A stretch of 9,208 nt of DNA from Bacteroidales bacterium (GCA_021107975.1 JAIORT010000454.1:1-9208); one strand, 5' to 3'; positions 1 through 6,136 are shown, counted from the first letter of the stretch. Made by a program: numbers and translations. Notes: generated by a model from the sequence alone, not told the origin.

Positions 1-2
1 AT

Positions 3-827
3 TTATTTTTTTCTTTTTTCAATTATATATTTGTTAGATGCTTTTTTCTTCGATCTGGTTTTATATCCTTTTGCGGGCAAACCTTTCCGAGATCGCGGAT
101 GACCACCGGAAGCACGACCTTCACCACCGCCCATCGGATGATCGACAGGATTCATGGCAACACCCCTGGTTCTCGGACGACGACCAAGCCACCTGCTTCT
201 GCCGGCTTTACCTGACACCTCAAGACTGTGATCATTATTTGAAACCATTCCAATAGTAGCTTTGCAGGTTTGAAGTATCATCCTTGTTTCTCCTGACGGC
301 AGCTTGATAATAGCAAATTTACCATCACGCGACATTAATTGTGCATAAGAGCCTGCGCTTCTTGCCATTTTAGCTCCCTGATCGGGGCGCAGTTCAATAT
401 TGTGAATTATTGTACCATAAGGTATTTCACTTAAATAAAGTGTATTTCCAACATCAGGAGGAACTCCTTTGCCGGAAATAACTTTCTGCCCTATTTTTAA
501 CCCCTGAGGTGCAATGATGTATCTCTTTTCGCCATCGGTATAATATAACAAGGCAATTCGTGCAGTTCTGTTAGGATCATATTCGATTGACTTAACAATA
601 GCCGGAATGCTTTCCTTTTCCCTTTTAAAATCAATAACCCTGTACTTTTGTTTATGACCACCACCCATATATCGCATGGTCATTTTACCCTCATTATTTC
701 TGCCTCCCGACTTTTTCATTGGTGCCAATAAACTCTTTTCAGGTTTGGAAGCAGTAATTTCATCAAACGCACTAATCACCTTAAAGCGTTGACTGGATGT
801 TGTCGGTTTGAATTTCTTTAAAGCCAT
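3..827 (-). CDS. rplB: Large ribosomal subunit protein uL2 (L2)
   Basis: L2 is a primary 23S rRNA-binding protein of the 50S subunit, needed for subunit association and for the architecture of the peptidyl-transferase region. The 274-residue product is full length for the family. Visible signatures are the N-terminal SAFDEIT and the RNA-binding core around residues 50-200 (GGGHKQKYRVIDFKRE, IEYDPNRTARIALL). The most conserved segment, MNPVDHPMGGGEGR at 225-238, includes His230, which should correspond to the conserved E. coli His229. Met232 stands where E. coli has His. The C-terminus is very Lys/Arg-rich. The ATG start lies 5 bp after the rplW stop, so the two are translationally close, and no Shine-Dalgarno is present. 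The gene is complete: its TAA is at 3-5. rpsS would be expected next, beyond the window edge. Identity is essentially certain. Confidence 0.99.
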   Translation of the reverse strand: MALKKFKPTTSSQRFKVISAFDEITASKPEKSLLAPMKKSGGRNNEGKMTMRYMGGGHKQKYRVIDFKREKESIPAIVKSIEYDPNRTARIALLYYTDGEKRYIIAPQGLKIGQKVISGKGVPPDVGNTLYLSEIPYGTIIHNIELRPDQGAKMARSAGSYAQLMSRDGKFAIIKLPSGETRMILQTCKATIGMVSNNDHSLEVSGKAGRSRWLGRRPRTRGVAMNPVDHPMGGGEGRASGGHPRSRKGLPAKGYKTRSKKKASNKYIIEKRKK

Positions 828-832
828 TTATC

Positions 833-1123
833 TTAAATATTGCTGTAAAAATCAATTGTTTCACCTTCGACTAATGTTACAATAGCCTTTTTATAAGAAT
901 TAGTTCTACCGGTAAGTACACCGGATTTTGTATTCCTCGATTTTATCTTGCCCGAATAATTCATTGTATTGACAGCTTCTACATCTACACCATATAGTTC
1001 TTCTATCGCATTCTTTATTTGTAGTTTATTTGCCTTTTTATGAACAACAAACCCATAGCGTTTCATCTTCTCGCCCATTTCTGTCATTTTCTCTGTAATT
1101 ATCGGCTTTATAATGATATTCAT
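833..1123 (-). CDS. rplW: Large ribosomal subunit protein uL23 (L23)
   Basis: L23 binds 23S rRNA domain III at the rim of the polypeptide exit tunnel, where trigger factor and SRP dock. The product is 96 residues, normal for bacteria. It opens with the family motif KPIITEK (residues 6-12). Glu11 in this motif corresponds to the Glu of the E. coli SEK motif that contacts trigger factor. The alpha/beta fold is visible as YGFVVHKKANKLQIKNAIEELYGVDV (given in parts: residues 23-38 and 39-48), followed by the tunnel-facing basic loop (about 58-78) and the final strand AIVTLVEGETIDF. The gene lies 23 bp downstream of rplD and 5 bp upstream of rplB. The start is ATG without a Shine-Dalgarno, as for most genes here. 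The sequence is unremarkable for a Bacteroidota L23. Confidence 0.98.
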   Translation of the reverse strand: MNIIIKPIITEKMTEMGEKMKRYGFVVHKKANKLQIKNAIEELYGVDVEAVNTMNYSGKIKSRNTKSGVLTGRTNSYKKAIVTLVEGETIDFYSNI

Positions 1124-1146
1124 TGTATCGCTATTTTATTTTTTGC

Positions 1147-1770
1147 TTAAAATATCTTTTCTATTTCTTTTATTGAATTCTCTGAAATAAGCAGATTATT
1201 TGCATTTAAAATATCATAAGTATTAACACTTGCTGCGTTTATAATCTTTGCTTTTTGCAGGTTTCTGGATGACAATAACACATTTTTGTCACTATTAGCC
1301 ATAACCAGCAATACTTTTTTATCCTCAAGCTGAAAGTTATTTAATAACTCAACTAAATTTTTTGTCTTTGGAGTATCAAAAGAAAAATCTTCAAGTACAA
1401 TAATACTATTCTCTTTTGCTTTGTATGTTAAAGCTGATTTTCTGGCAAGTCTTTTCAGTTTTTTATTTAATTTGAAACCGTAATCACGTGGTCTCGGACC
1501 GAAAGTTCTCCCGCCTCCTCTCAATATTGGATTCTTAATGCTTCCCATACGGGCTGTACCTGTACCTTTTTGTCTTTTAATTTTCCTTGTACTTCCGGTA
1601 ATCTCGCCTCTTTCTTTGGTTTTATGAGAACCCTGATGCCTGTTTGCCATGTGTTGGTTTACATCAAGACAAATAGCATTGTCATTAGGCTCAATGCCAA
1701 AAATCTTATCATCCAGCTTTGCCTTTTTATCAGTTTTCTGACCGCTAATATTATAAACTTCTAACTCCAT
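1147..1770 (-). CDS. rplD: Large ribosomal subunit protein uL4 (L4)
   Basis: L4 is an early-assembly 50S protein whose long extended loop reaches the constriction of the exit tunnel. In enterobacteria it also represses its own operon; nothing visible here shows whether that applies. The product is 207 residues. The tunnel loop is clear at about residues 60-97 (TRKIKRQKGTGTARMGSIK, then RGGGRTFGPRPRDY) and is intact, with no deletion of the kind linked to macrolide resistance. The globular C-terminal half includes IIVLEDFSFDTPKTKNL and ends NSIKEIEKIF. The ATG overlaps the end of rplC by 10 bp in another frame, which suggests coupled translation of L3 and L4. It is followed 23 bp later by rplW. 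Confidence 0.98.
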   Translation of the reverse strand: MELEVYNISGQKTDKKAKLDDKIFGIEPNDNAICLDVNQHMANRHQGSHKTKERGEITGSTRKIKRQKGTGTARMGSIKNPILRGGGRTFGPRPRDYGFKLNKKLKRLARKSALTYKAKENSIIVLEDFSFDTPKTKNLVELLNNFQLEDKKVLLVMANSDKNVLLSSRNLQKAKIINAASVNTYDILNANNLLISENSIKEIEKIF

Positions 1771-2390
1771 CTTTCAAGTGTTACGTATGAACCATTAGGA
1801 CCAGGAACTGATCCTTTTACAACGACTATATTTTTATCAGGAATAATTTTCATTACTTTAAGGTTAATCATCTTCACTCTTTCTCTTCCGGTATGCCCTC
1901 CCATTCTCATACCTTTAAAAACCCTTGAGGGCCATGAAGAAGCACCGATTGAACCAGGTGCCCTCATCCGGTTATGCTGTCCGTGAGTGGCATCATTTAC
2001 ACCTTTGAAATTGTAACGTTTTACTACTCCCTGAAATCCTTTACCTTTAGAAATTCCCACAACATCGATAAATTCTCCTTCAATAAAAATGTCAGCTTTT
2101 AAAATATCACCATATTGCTTTTGATGACCTTCTTCAAAACGAGAAAATTCGGCTAAGACTTTTTTGGGAGAAACACCGGCTTTAGTAAAATGACCTTTTA
2201 ATGCCTTTGTCGTATGTTTATCCTTTTTTTCATCAAAAGCCAGTTGAATTGCATCATAACCATCGGTTTTTTTTGTTTTCACCTGTGTTACGACACAAGG
2301 TCCAGCCTCTATGACTGTACATGGAATATTTTTTCCATTATCATCATAAATACTGGTCATTCCTATTTTCTTACCAATTATTCCTGACAT
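1761..2390 (-). CDS. rplC: Large ribosomal subunit protein uL3 (L3)
   Basis: L3 starts 50S assembly on 23S rRNA and sends a long loop toward the peptidyl-transferase centre. The product is 209 residues, the usual bacterial length. It begins MSGIIGKKIGMTSIYDDNGK, the standard L3 N-terminus, and contains GISKGKGFQGVVKRYNFKG (112-130) and the central loop APGSIGASSWPSRVFKGMRM (144-163). Residue 150, the glutamine that PrmB methylates in E. coli, is Ala here, so this modification cannot occur at that site. The gene lies 35 bp after rpsJ; this gap carries two perfect tandem copies of a 10-bp AT-rich unit. Its last 10 bases overlap the start of rplD. The ATG gives the expected family start, and no usable Shine-Dalgarno is visible. 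Confidence 0.99.
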   Translation of the reverse strand: MSGIIGKKIGMTSIYDDNGKNIPCTVIEAGPCVVTQVKTKKTDGYDAIQLAFDEKKDKHTTKALKGHFTKAGVSPKKVLAEFSRFEEGHQKQYGDILKADIFIEGEFIDVVGISKGKGFQGVVKRYNFKGVNDATHGQHNRMRAPGSIGASSWPSRVFKGMRMGGHTGRERVKMINLKVMKIIPDKNIVVVKGSVPGPNGSYVTLERWS

Positions 2391-2394
2391 GCTA

Positions 2395-2414
2395 ATATCT
2401 TTTTATATCTTTTT
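2395..2414. repeat. Two tandem copies of a 10-bp unit in the rpsJ-rplC gap
   Basis: The plus strand reads ATATCTTTTT twice without mismatch (2395-2404 and 2405-2414); in the mRNA sense this is AAAAAGATAT twice. The repeat fills more than half of the 35-bp gap and ends 4 bases before the rplC start codon. The simplest reading is polymerase slippage in an AT-rich spacer. An A-rich stretch before the start could also aid initiation where Shine-Dalgarno pairing is not used. No regulatory role is shown. Confidence 0.6.
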
Positions 2415-2425
2415 CCTCTTTTTAA

Positions 2426-2731
2426 TTAAACCTTAATTTCAACTTCTACACCGCTCGGCAGTTCTAACTTCATTAAAGCATCAATAGTCTTTGTAGTAGA
2501 GCTATAGATGTCGAGCAGTCTTTTGTACGAACATAATTGAAATTGCTCTCTTGATTTTTTGTTAACAAAAGTCGCTCTGTTAACCGTATATATCCTTTTA
2601 TTGGTTGGCAGCGGTATAGGTCCGTTAATAACGGCTCCTGTGGTTTTCACCGTCTTTACAATCTTTTCAGCAGATTTATCTACCAGGTTGTGATCGTACG
2701 ATTTAAGTTTAATTCTTATCCTTTGACTCAC
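2426..2731 (-). CDS. rpsJ: Small ribosomal subunit protein uS10 (S10/NusE), GTG start
   Basis: S10 is a 30S head protein. As NusE it also pairs with NusB in transcription antitermination. The 101-residue product is full length and typical of Bacteroidota S10: SQRIRIKLKSYDHNLVDKSA at residues 2-21, then GPIPLPTNKRIYTV, KKSREQFQLCSYKRLLDIYS and the C-terminal LELPSGVEVEIKV. The start codon is GTG (plus strand CAC at 2729-2731). It is chosen because the second residue onward matches the conserved S10 N-terminus exactly and no upstream in-frame ATG is available before the fusA stop. It lies 19 bp downstream of fusA. Here the str and S10 gene groups join directly; the tuf gene found at this place in enterobacteria is absent. 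Confidence 0.98.
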   Translation of the reverse strand: MSQRIRIKLKSYDHNLVDKSAEKIVKTVKTTGAVINGPIPLPTNKRIYTVNRATFVNKKSREQFQLCSYKRLLDIYSSTTKTIDALMKLELPSGVEVEIKV

Positions 2732-2750
2732 TTTGTTTATAATTTATTAT

Positions 2751-4856
2751 TTAAACAGTAACCAAATATCCTTTTATTTTATAAATAACATTTTCCATGA
2801 TATCATGTGGAGTAATGGCATAATGTGAAAATTCAAGACTCGAAGTTGCCCTGCCTGATGTAATTGTCCTGAGTACTGTAACGTATCCAAACATTTCTGC
2901 CAAAGGCACTTTTGCTTTGATGATTTGGTATCTAACCATTGAATCTACATTCTCAACCTGTCCTCTGCGTTTGTTCAAATCACCTGTTATATCGCCAACA
3001 TATTCATCTGGAGTTACAACCTCTAATTTCATAACCGGCTCAAGTAAAACCGGATTTGCCATTTTACATGCTCCTTTGAAAGCCTTGCTTGCGGCTATTT
3101 CAAACGCCAGTGCATCGCTATCAACACTATGATAAGAACCATCAAGCAACCTTACTTTCAGATTGTCCATTGCAAAACCTAAAAGTACACCATTTGCCAT
3201 GGCTGATTCAAAACCTTTTTTTATTGCCGGTATATATTCTTTACGTATGTTTCCGCCCTTCACTTCATTAATAAACTGTAAGCCTGTAACATCATCATCT
3301 GCCGGCGATATTTCAACAAAGATTTCAGCAAATCTGCCCCTGCCACCTGTTTGTTTTTTATAAACCTCGTTGTGTTCAACCGTCAAAGTTATAGCCTCTT
3401 TGTATGCTACAGACGGAGTACCTCTATTACATTCAATATTAAATTCTCTTTTTAGCCTGTCGAGGATAACCTCTAAGTGAAGCTCACCCATCCCACTGAT
3501 GATAGTTTGCCCTGTTTCTTCATCAACTTTAACTGTGAAGGTCGGGTCTTCTTCGACTAATTTATTTAATGCAAAAGCTAATTTATCAACATCGTCCTGT
3601 GTCTTTGGTTCAACAGCCAGCTTAATTACCGGGTCGGGGAACAACATAGACTCAAGAACAATAGGATGCTGGGGTGAGCAAAGGGTATCGCCTGTTCTGA
3701 TTTGTTTAAAACCGATAGCAGCTCCTATATCACCGGCTTCAATCGATTTTAATGGCTTTTGTTTGTTAGCGTGCATCTGCATCAGGCGCATAATGCGTTC
3801 TTTCTTGTTTGTGTTGGAATTCATAATTTGCTGTCCGGCATCTAATTTCCCGGAATAAACTCTGAAAAATGCAATTCTTCCCACAAACGGATCGGTTGCT
3901 ATTTTAAATGCTAATGCAGCAAACGGTTCGTTTACATCTGCACGTCTTTCAACTTCTTTATCTGTGAACGGATTGATACCTGAGATGGCGGGAACATCGG
4001 TTGGACAGGGAAGGAAGGCTACAATTGAATCTAATAATAACTGAACGCCTTTATTTTTAAACGATGATCCGCATAATACCGGTGTGGCTCTTAATTCGAG
4101 GGTGGCTTTTCGTAAAGAATTAATTATATCCTCTTCAGTAATCGAATCAGGATTTTTAATATATTTTTCAAATAATTCTTCATTTTCTTCTGCCGTGCCT
4201 TCTATTAATGATTTCCTGTATTCTGCAACCTGTTCATTAATATCATCAGGGATTGGTATTTCAAAATAATCTTTACCAAGTGAAGTGTTATCCCATTTAT
4301 ATGCTTTATTGGAAATAATATCAACTATTCCATCGAATTCATCCTCAGCGCCAATCGGGATTTGAATCGGGATAGGGTTAGCGCCGAGTTTATCCTTAAT
4401 CTGTGAAACTACATTAATATAATCGGCTCCGGCACGGTCCATTTTATTCACATAACAAATGCGAGGAACATGATAACGGTCGGCTTGCTTCCAAACTGTT
4501 TCACTTTGTGGCTCAACTCCGCCAACAGCACAAAAGATAGCAATTGAACCATCAAGCACTCTGAGCGATCTTTCAACTTCAACGGTAAAATCAACGTGCC
4601 CCGGTGTATCAATGATATTTATCTTATAATCTTCTTTATTATAATTCCAGAAAACGGTTGTTGCTGCGGAAGTTATAGTAATTCCTCTTTCCTGTTCTTG
4701 TATCATCCAATCCATTGTAGCAGCGCCGTCATGAACTTCACCTATGCGATAATTTATGCCAGTATAGTACAATATACGCTCTGTCGTTGTGGTTTTACCC
4801 GCATCGATGTGAGCCATAATGCCAAGGTTTCTTGTATGTCGCAGTTTATCTGACAT
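2751..4856 (-). CDS. fusA: Translation elongation factor G
   Basis: EF-G is the cytosolic GTPase that drives translocation and, with RRF, ribosome recycling. The 701-residue product has every expected element. The GTPase domain has the P-loop AHIDAGKT (15-22), switch I RGITI (57-61), switch II DTPGH (83-87), NKMD (137-140) and a G5 segment near CGSSFKNKG (262-270). Domain II follows (from about residue 300), then domain III with EEDPTFTVKVDEETGQT and GMGELHLEV. Domain IV has the GSYHSVDSD decoding-centre loop, and domain V ends in the LEFSHYAITP region. The canonical GTPase motifs and length indicate the main housekeeping EF-G rather than a divergent paralogue. It lies between rpsG (28 bp) and rpsJ (19 bp) in one transcription unit. 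A GGAG occurs upstream but 14 bases from the ATG, too far to be a normal Shine-Dalgarno. Confidence 0.99.
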   Translation of the reverse strand: MSDKLRHTRNLGIMAHIDAGKTTTTERILYYTGINYRIGEVHDGAATMDWMIQEQERGITITSAATTVFWNYNKEDYKINIIDTPGHVDFTVEVERSLRVLDGSIAIFCAVGGVEPQSETVWKQADRYHVPRICYVNKMDRAGADYINVVSQIKDKLGANPIPIQIPIGAEDEFDGIVDIISNKAYKWDNTSLGKDYFEIPIPDDINEQVAEYRKSLIEGTAEENEELFEKYIKNPDSITEEDIINSLRKATLELRATPVLCGSSFKNKGVQLLLDSIVAFLPCPTDVPAISGINPFTDKEVERRADVNEPFAALAFKIATDPFVGRIAFFRVYSGKLDAGQQIMNSNTNKKERIMRLMQMHANKQKPLKSIEAGDIGAAIGFKQIRTGDTLCSPQHPIVLESMLFPDPVIKLAVEPKTQDDVDKLAFALNKLVEEDPTFTVKVDEETGQTIISGMGELHLEVILDRLKREFNIECNRGTPSVAYKEAITLTVEHNEVYKKQTGGRGRFAEIFVEISPADDDVTGLQFINEVKGGNIRKEYIPAIKKGFESAMANGVLLGFAMDNLKVRLLDGSYHSVDSDALAFEIAASKAFKGACKMANPVLLEPVMKLEVVTPDEYVGDITGDLNKRRGQVENVDSMVRYQIIKAKVPLAEMFGYVTVLRTITSGRATSSLEFSHYAITPHDIMENVIYKIKGYLVTV

Positions 4857-4884
4857 TGTATTGTTCTATACTCCTGTTATATTT

Positions 4885-5352
4885 TTAAAATCTGAAATGA
4901 GAAAAAGCTTTGTTTGCCTCTGCCATCCTGTGTGTATCTTCTTTTTTCTTGAAAGCCGAACCCTCCTCTTTATAAGCTGCCATTACCTCGCCTGCCAGTT
5001 TTTGAGCCATTGATTTTTCATGACGCTTACGGGCAAAACCAATCAGGTTTTTCATACCGATAGATGATTTCCTGCCCGCTCTGATTTCTGAAGGAATTTG
5101 GAATGTTGCACCGCCAATCCTTCTGCTTCGTACCTCAACAGCAGGAGTTACATTTGTTAAAGCCTTTTTCCAGACCTCAAGGGCATCCTCTCCGGTTTTT
5201 TCAGATACAATATCCATAGCATCATAAAATATCTGATAAGAAAGGTTTTTCTTCCCCTTTAGCATAATATTATTTACAAACTTCGTAACCAAAATATCGT
5301 TAAATCTTGGGTCAGGAAGTATTATTCTTTTTTTCGGTTTCGTTTTCCTCAT
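4885..5352 (-). CDS. rpsG: Small ribosomal subunit protein uS7 (S7)
   Basis: S7 nucleates assembly of the 30S head by binding the 3' major domain of 16S rRNA, and it contacts the E-site tRNA. The product is 155 residues, within the usual range. Signatures include the basic N-terminus MRKTKPKKRIILPDPRFND, the helix pair GEDALEVWKKALTNVTPAVEV, the hairpin segment SRRIGGATFQIP and the late motif KKKEDTHRMAEANKAFSHFR. The gene is 30 bp downstream of rpsL and 28 bp upstream of fusA. In E. coli S7 represses translation at the rpsL-rpsG junction; the gap here is much shorter and no matching structure is visible, so this control is not supported. It is the only gene in the window with a well-placed Shine-Dalgarno-like GGAG. 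Confidence 0.99.
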   Translation of the reverse strand: MRKTKPKKRIILPDPRFNDILVTKFVNNIMLKGKKNLSYQIFYDAMDIVSEKTGEDALEVWKKALTNVTPAVEVRSRRIGGATFQIPSEIRAGRKSSIGMKNLIGFARKRHEKSMAQKLAGEVMAAYKEEGSAFKKKEDTHRMAEANKAFSHFRF

Positions 5353-5358
5353 TTTAAA

Positions 5359-5362
5359 CTCC
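5359..5362 (-). promoter_or_regulatory. Shine-Dalgarno-like GGAG ahead of rpsG
   Basis: In the mRNA sense, GGAG is followed by the 6-base spacer TTTAAA and then the rpsG ATG, an ideal Shine-Dalgarno position. The other nine genes show no such match at the right distance, in line with the known reduced use of Shine-Dalgarno pairing in Bacteroidota. A four-base match can arise by chance. Confidence 0.45.
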
Positions 5363-5382
5363 GATTATATCTCGTTTATCAA

Positions 5383-5760
5383 TTATTTTTTCTTTGGCTG
5401 TTTGGTTCCATATTTCGATCTTCTCTGAGTTCTTCCTTCCACGCCGGATGTATCAAGCGCTCCCCTGATTATATGATACCTAACACCAGGCAAATCTTTT
5501 ACCCTGCCACCCCTGATAAGTACTATGGAGTGTTCCTGCAAATTGTGTCCTTCACCCGGAATGTACGCATTAACCTCTTTTCCATTAGTTAATCTTACTC
5601 TAGCTACCTTTCGCATTGCCGAATTAGGCTTCTTAGGAGTTGTTGTATAAACCCTTACGCAAACTCCTCTGCGTTGAGGACATGAATCCAATGCAGGAGA
5701 TTTACTTTTCTCAGTTAATTTTTTTCTACCTTTTCTTACTAACTGCTGTATTGTAGGCAT
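5383..5760 (-). CDS. rpsL: Small ribosomal subunit protein uS12 (S12)
   Basis: S12 sits at the decoding centre of the 30S subunit and controls accuracy of tRNA selection. The 125-residue product is full length and very conserved. It has MPTIQQLVRKGRK at the start, CPQRRGVCVRVYTTTPKKP (27-45), then GGRVKDLPGVRYH (84-96), and ends in a Lys-rich tail. Both positions where streptomycin-resistance changes usually occur (E. coli Lys42 and Lys87 of the mature protein) are wild-type Lys here, at 43 and 88. Asp89, the usual RimO methylthiolation target, is present. It is the first gene of the ribosomal operon, read from the promoter at 5811-5840. The start is ATG with an A-rich 30-base leader segment and no Shine-Dalgarno. 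Confidence 0.99.
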   Translation of the reverse strand: MPTIQQLVRKGRKKLTEKSKSPALDSCPQRRGVCVRVYTTTPKKPNSAMRKVARVRLTNGKEVNAYIPGEGHNLQEHSIVLIRGGRVKDLPGVRYHIIRGALDTSGVEGRTQRRSKYGTKQPKKK

Positions 5761-5790
5761 ATCAATATTTTTGTATCATTTTTTTTATAA

Positions 5791-5809
5791 ACTCCCAAAA
5801 TTTGGGAGT
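5791..5809. promoter_or_regulatory. Perfect 9-bp-arm palindrome at the rpsL transcription start
   Basis: Arms ACTCCCAAA and TTTGGGAGT flank a single central base. The palindrome begins one base downstream of the P1 -7 box on the minus strand, so it should cover or closely follow the transcription start. It could be an operator. Alternatively, in the transcript, it could be a hairpin at or near the 5' end of the ribosomal mRNA (about an 8-bp stem with a 3-base loop) that affects stability. The sequence does not decide between these. Confidence 0.65.
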
Positions 5810-5810
5810 G

Positions 5811-5840
5811 CAAAAGTATATATTATTTATATACTTCAAA
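5811..5840 (-). promoter_or_regulatory. P1: Bacteroidetes-type promoter of the rpsL ribosomal operon
   Basis: On the minus strand a TTTG box (5837-5840) is followed after 18 bp by TACTTTTG (5811-5818), matching the TTTG / TAnnTTTG promoter known for the Bacteroidota primary sigma factor. The spacing is slightly short of the common 19 to 21. The likely start falls a few bases downstream, giving a leader of roughly 45 bases to rpsL. A second TAnnTTTG match (TAGGTTTG, 5837-5844) overlaps the upstream box and could act as an alternative -7. This is the only strong promoter seen for the eight ribosomal genes. Confidence 0.72.
5814..5836. promoter_or_regulatory. 9-bp-arm inverted repeat between the P1 boxes
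   Basis: Arms AAGTATATA (5814-5822) and TATATACTT (5828-5836) are perfect and separated by TTATT. The element ends exactly at the TTTG box and overlaps part of the -7 box, which is where a repressor site would block polymerase. Because the region is very AT-rich, chance symmetry or a DNA-melting role is also possible. Confidence 0.5.
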
Positions 5841-5860
5841 CCTATTATGCTAAAATAATC

Positions 5861-5874
5861 AACAATTCATTGTT
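5861..5874. repeat. Short inverted repeat upstream of P1
   Basis: Arms AACAAT and ATTGTT are perfect with a 2-base spacer. The element lies about 20 bp upstream of the P1 TTTG box, where an activator or UP-like element could bind. With 6-bp AT-rich arms this is weak evidence on its own. It is followed on the plus strand by another AT palindrome, TTAATTAA (5873-5880). Confidence 0.35.
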
Positions 5875-5940
5875 AATTAAAATTTTTAGCTTATATATAG
5901 AATTTGGGAAAACAATTAAGGTGATAGAGGTAAGACGCAC

Positions 5941-5983
5941 TTACAATCTTATGTATCGGAACGATAATAAATTCTGATTGTAA
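5941..5983. other. Nested 43-base hairpin in the rpsL upstream region
   Basis: Outer arms TTACAATC (5941-5948) and GATTGTAA (5976-5983) pair perfectly. Inside them TTAT (5949-5952) pairs with ATAA (5967-5970) and TATCG (5954-5958) with CGATA (5962-5966), closing a 3-base loop GAA. In total there are 17 base pairs, interrupted by one unpaired base on one side and ATTCT on the other. No T-run follows on either strand, so it is not an intrinsic terminator. It would lie in the leader of any transcript starting at P2. Confidence 0.5.
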
Positions 5984-5986
5984 ATT

Positions 5987-6020
5987 GGAACCTTTATCCG
6001 TCTTAATTTGTCAGGTTTCC
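5987..6020. other. Second hairpin next to the nested hairpin
   Basis: On the plus strand GGAACCT (5987-5993) pairs with AGGTTTCC (6013-6020), giving 7 base pairs with one bulged base and a 19-base loop. It starts 3 bases from the neighbouring 43-base hairpin, so the two could stack as one structured leader element of about 80 bases. Taken alone it is a modest stem. Confidence 0.35.
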
Positions 6021-6058
6021 TAAATTCCTTTAAAATCAATAAATTACAAATGAACGTT

Positions 6059-6080
6059 CAAATTTGCGGGTGCAAAGATA
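6059..6080 (-). promoter_or_regulatory. P2: second TAnnTTTG box with a P1-like initiation region
   Basis: On the minus strand, TATCTTTG (6073-6080) is a perfect -7 box. The 22 bases from the box onward match the P1 block (5797-5818) at 17 positions, sharing TTTGCACyCsCAAATTT. The stretch 6063-6076 is also an inverted repeat (TTTGC / GCAAA). No TTTG box is seen at the usual distance upstream, so P2 may be weak or need an activator. It would give rpsL a leader of about 300 bases containing both hairpins, or drive a small untranslated RNA. Confidence 0.45.
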
Positions 6081-6106
6081 CAATAATAATTAAATAATCT
6101 AATTTT

Positions 6107-6136
6107 TTATTCACTTTTTTAGAAAAATTATTCACT
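6107..6136. repeat. 9-bp direct repeats, 21-bp period, upstream of P2
   Basis: TTATTCACT occurs at 6107-6115 and 6128-6136 (AGTGAATAA in the minus sense). The 21-bp period is two helical turns, which places both copies on the same DNA face. They begin 26 and 47 bp upstream of the P2 -7 box, a usual place for tandem activator sites. This would fit with the missing -33 box. The repeats are short and AT-rich, so chance is a real alternative. Confidence 0.4.

Noticed and set aside
1761..1770. rplC-rplD 10-bp overlap as a frameshift or error
   Set aside because: Both proteins are full length with normal termini, and short overlaps are usual in ribosomal operons.
2731..2750. Absence of tuf between fusA and rpsJ
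   Set aside because: Direct fusion of the str and S10 groups with tuf elsewhere is a common arrangement in Bacteroidota; there is no trace of a deleted gene in the 19-bp gap.
2917..4853. Several plus-strand open frames opposite fusA
   Set aside because: They are antisense to a highly conserved gene, have no recognisable products, and are explained by the coding constraint on EF-G.
5771..5977. Plus-strand open frame of 68 codons in the control region
   Set aside because: It runs through the rpsL promoter and both palindromes, has no recognisable domain, and consists of residues expected from AT-rich noncoding DNA. A small protein cannot be strictly excluded.
5941..5983. Nested hairpin as a tRNA, MITE end or intrinsic terminator
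   Set aside because: There is no cloverleaf or T-loop, no target-site duplication and no T-run. It is retained only as an unexplained hairpin.
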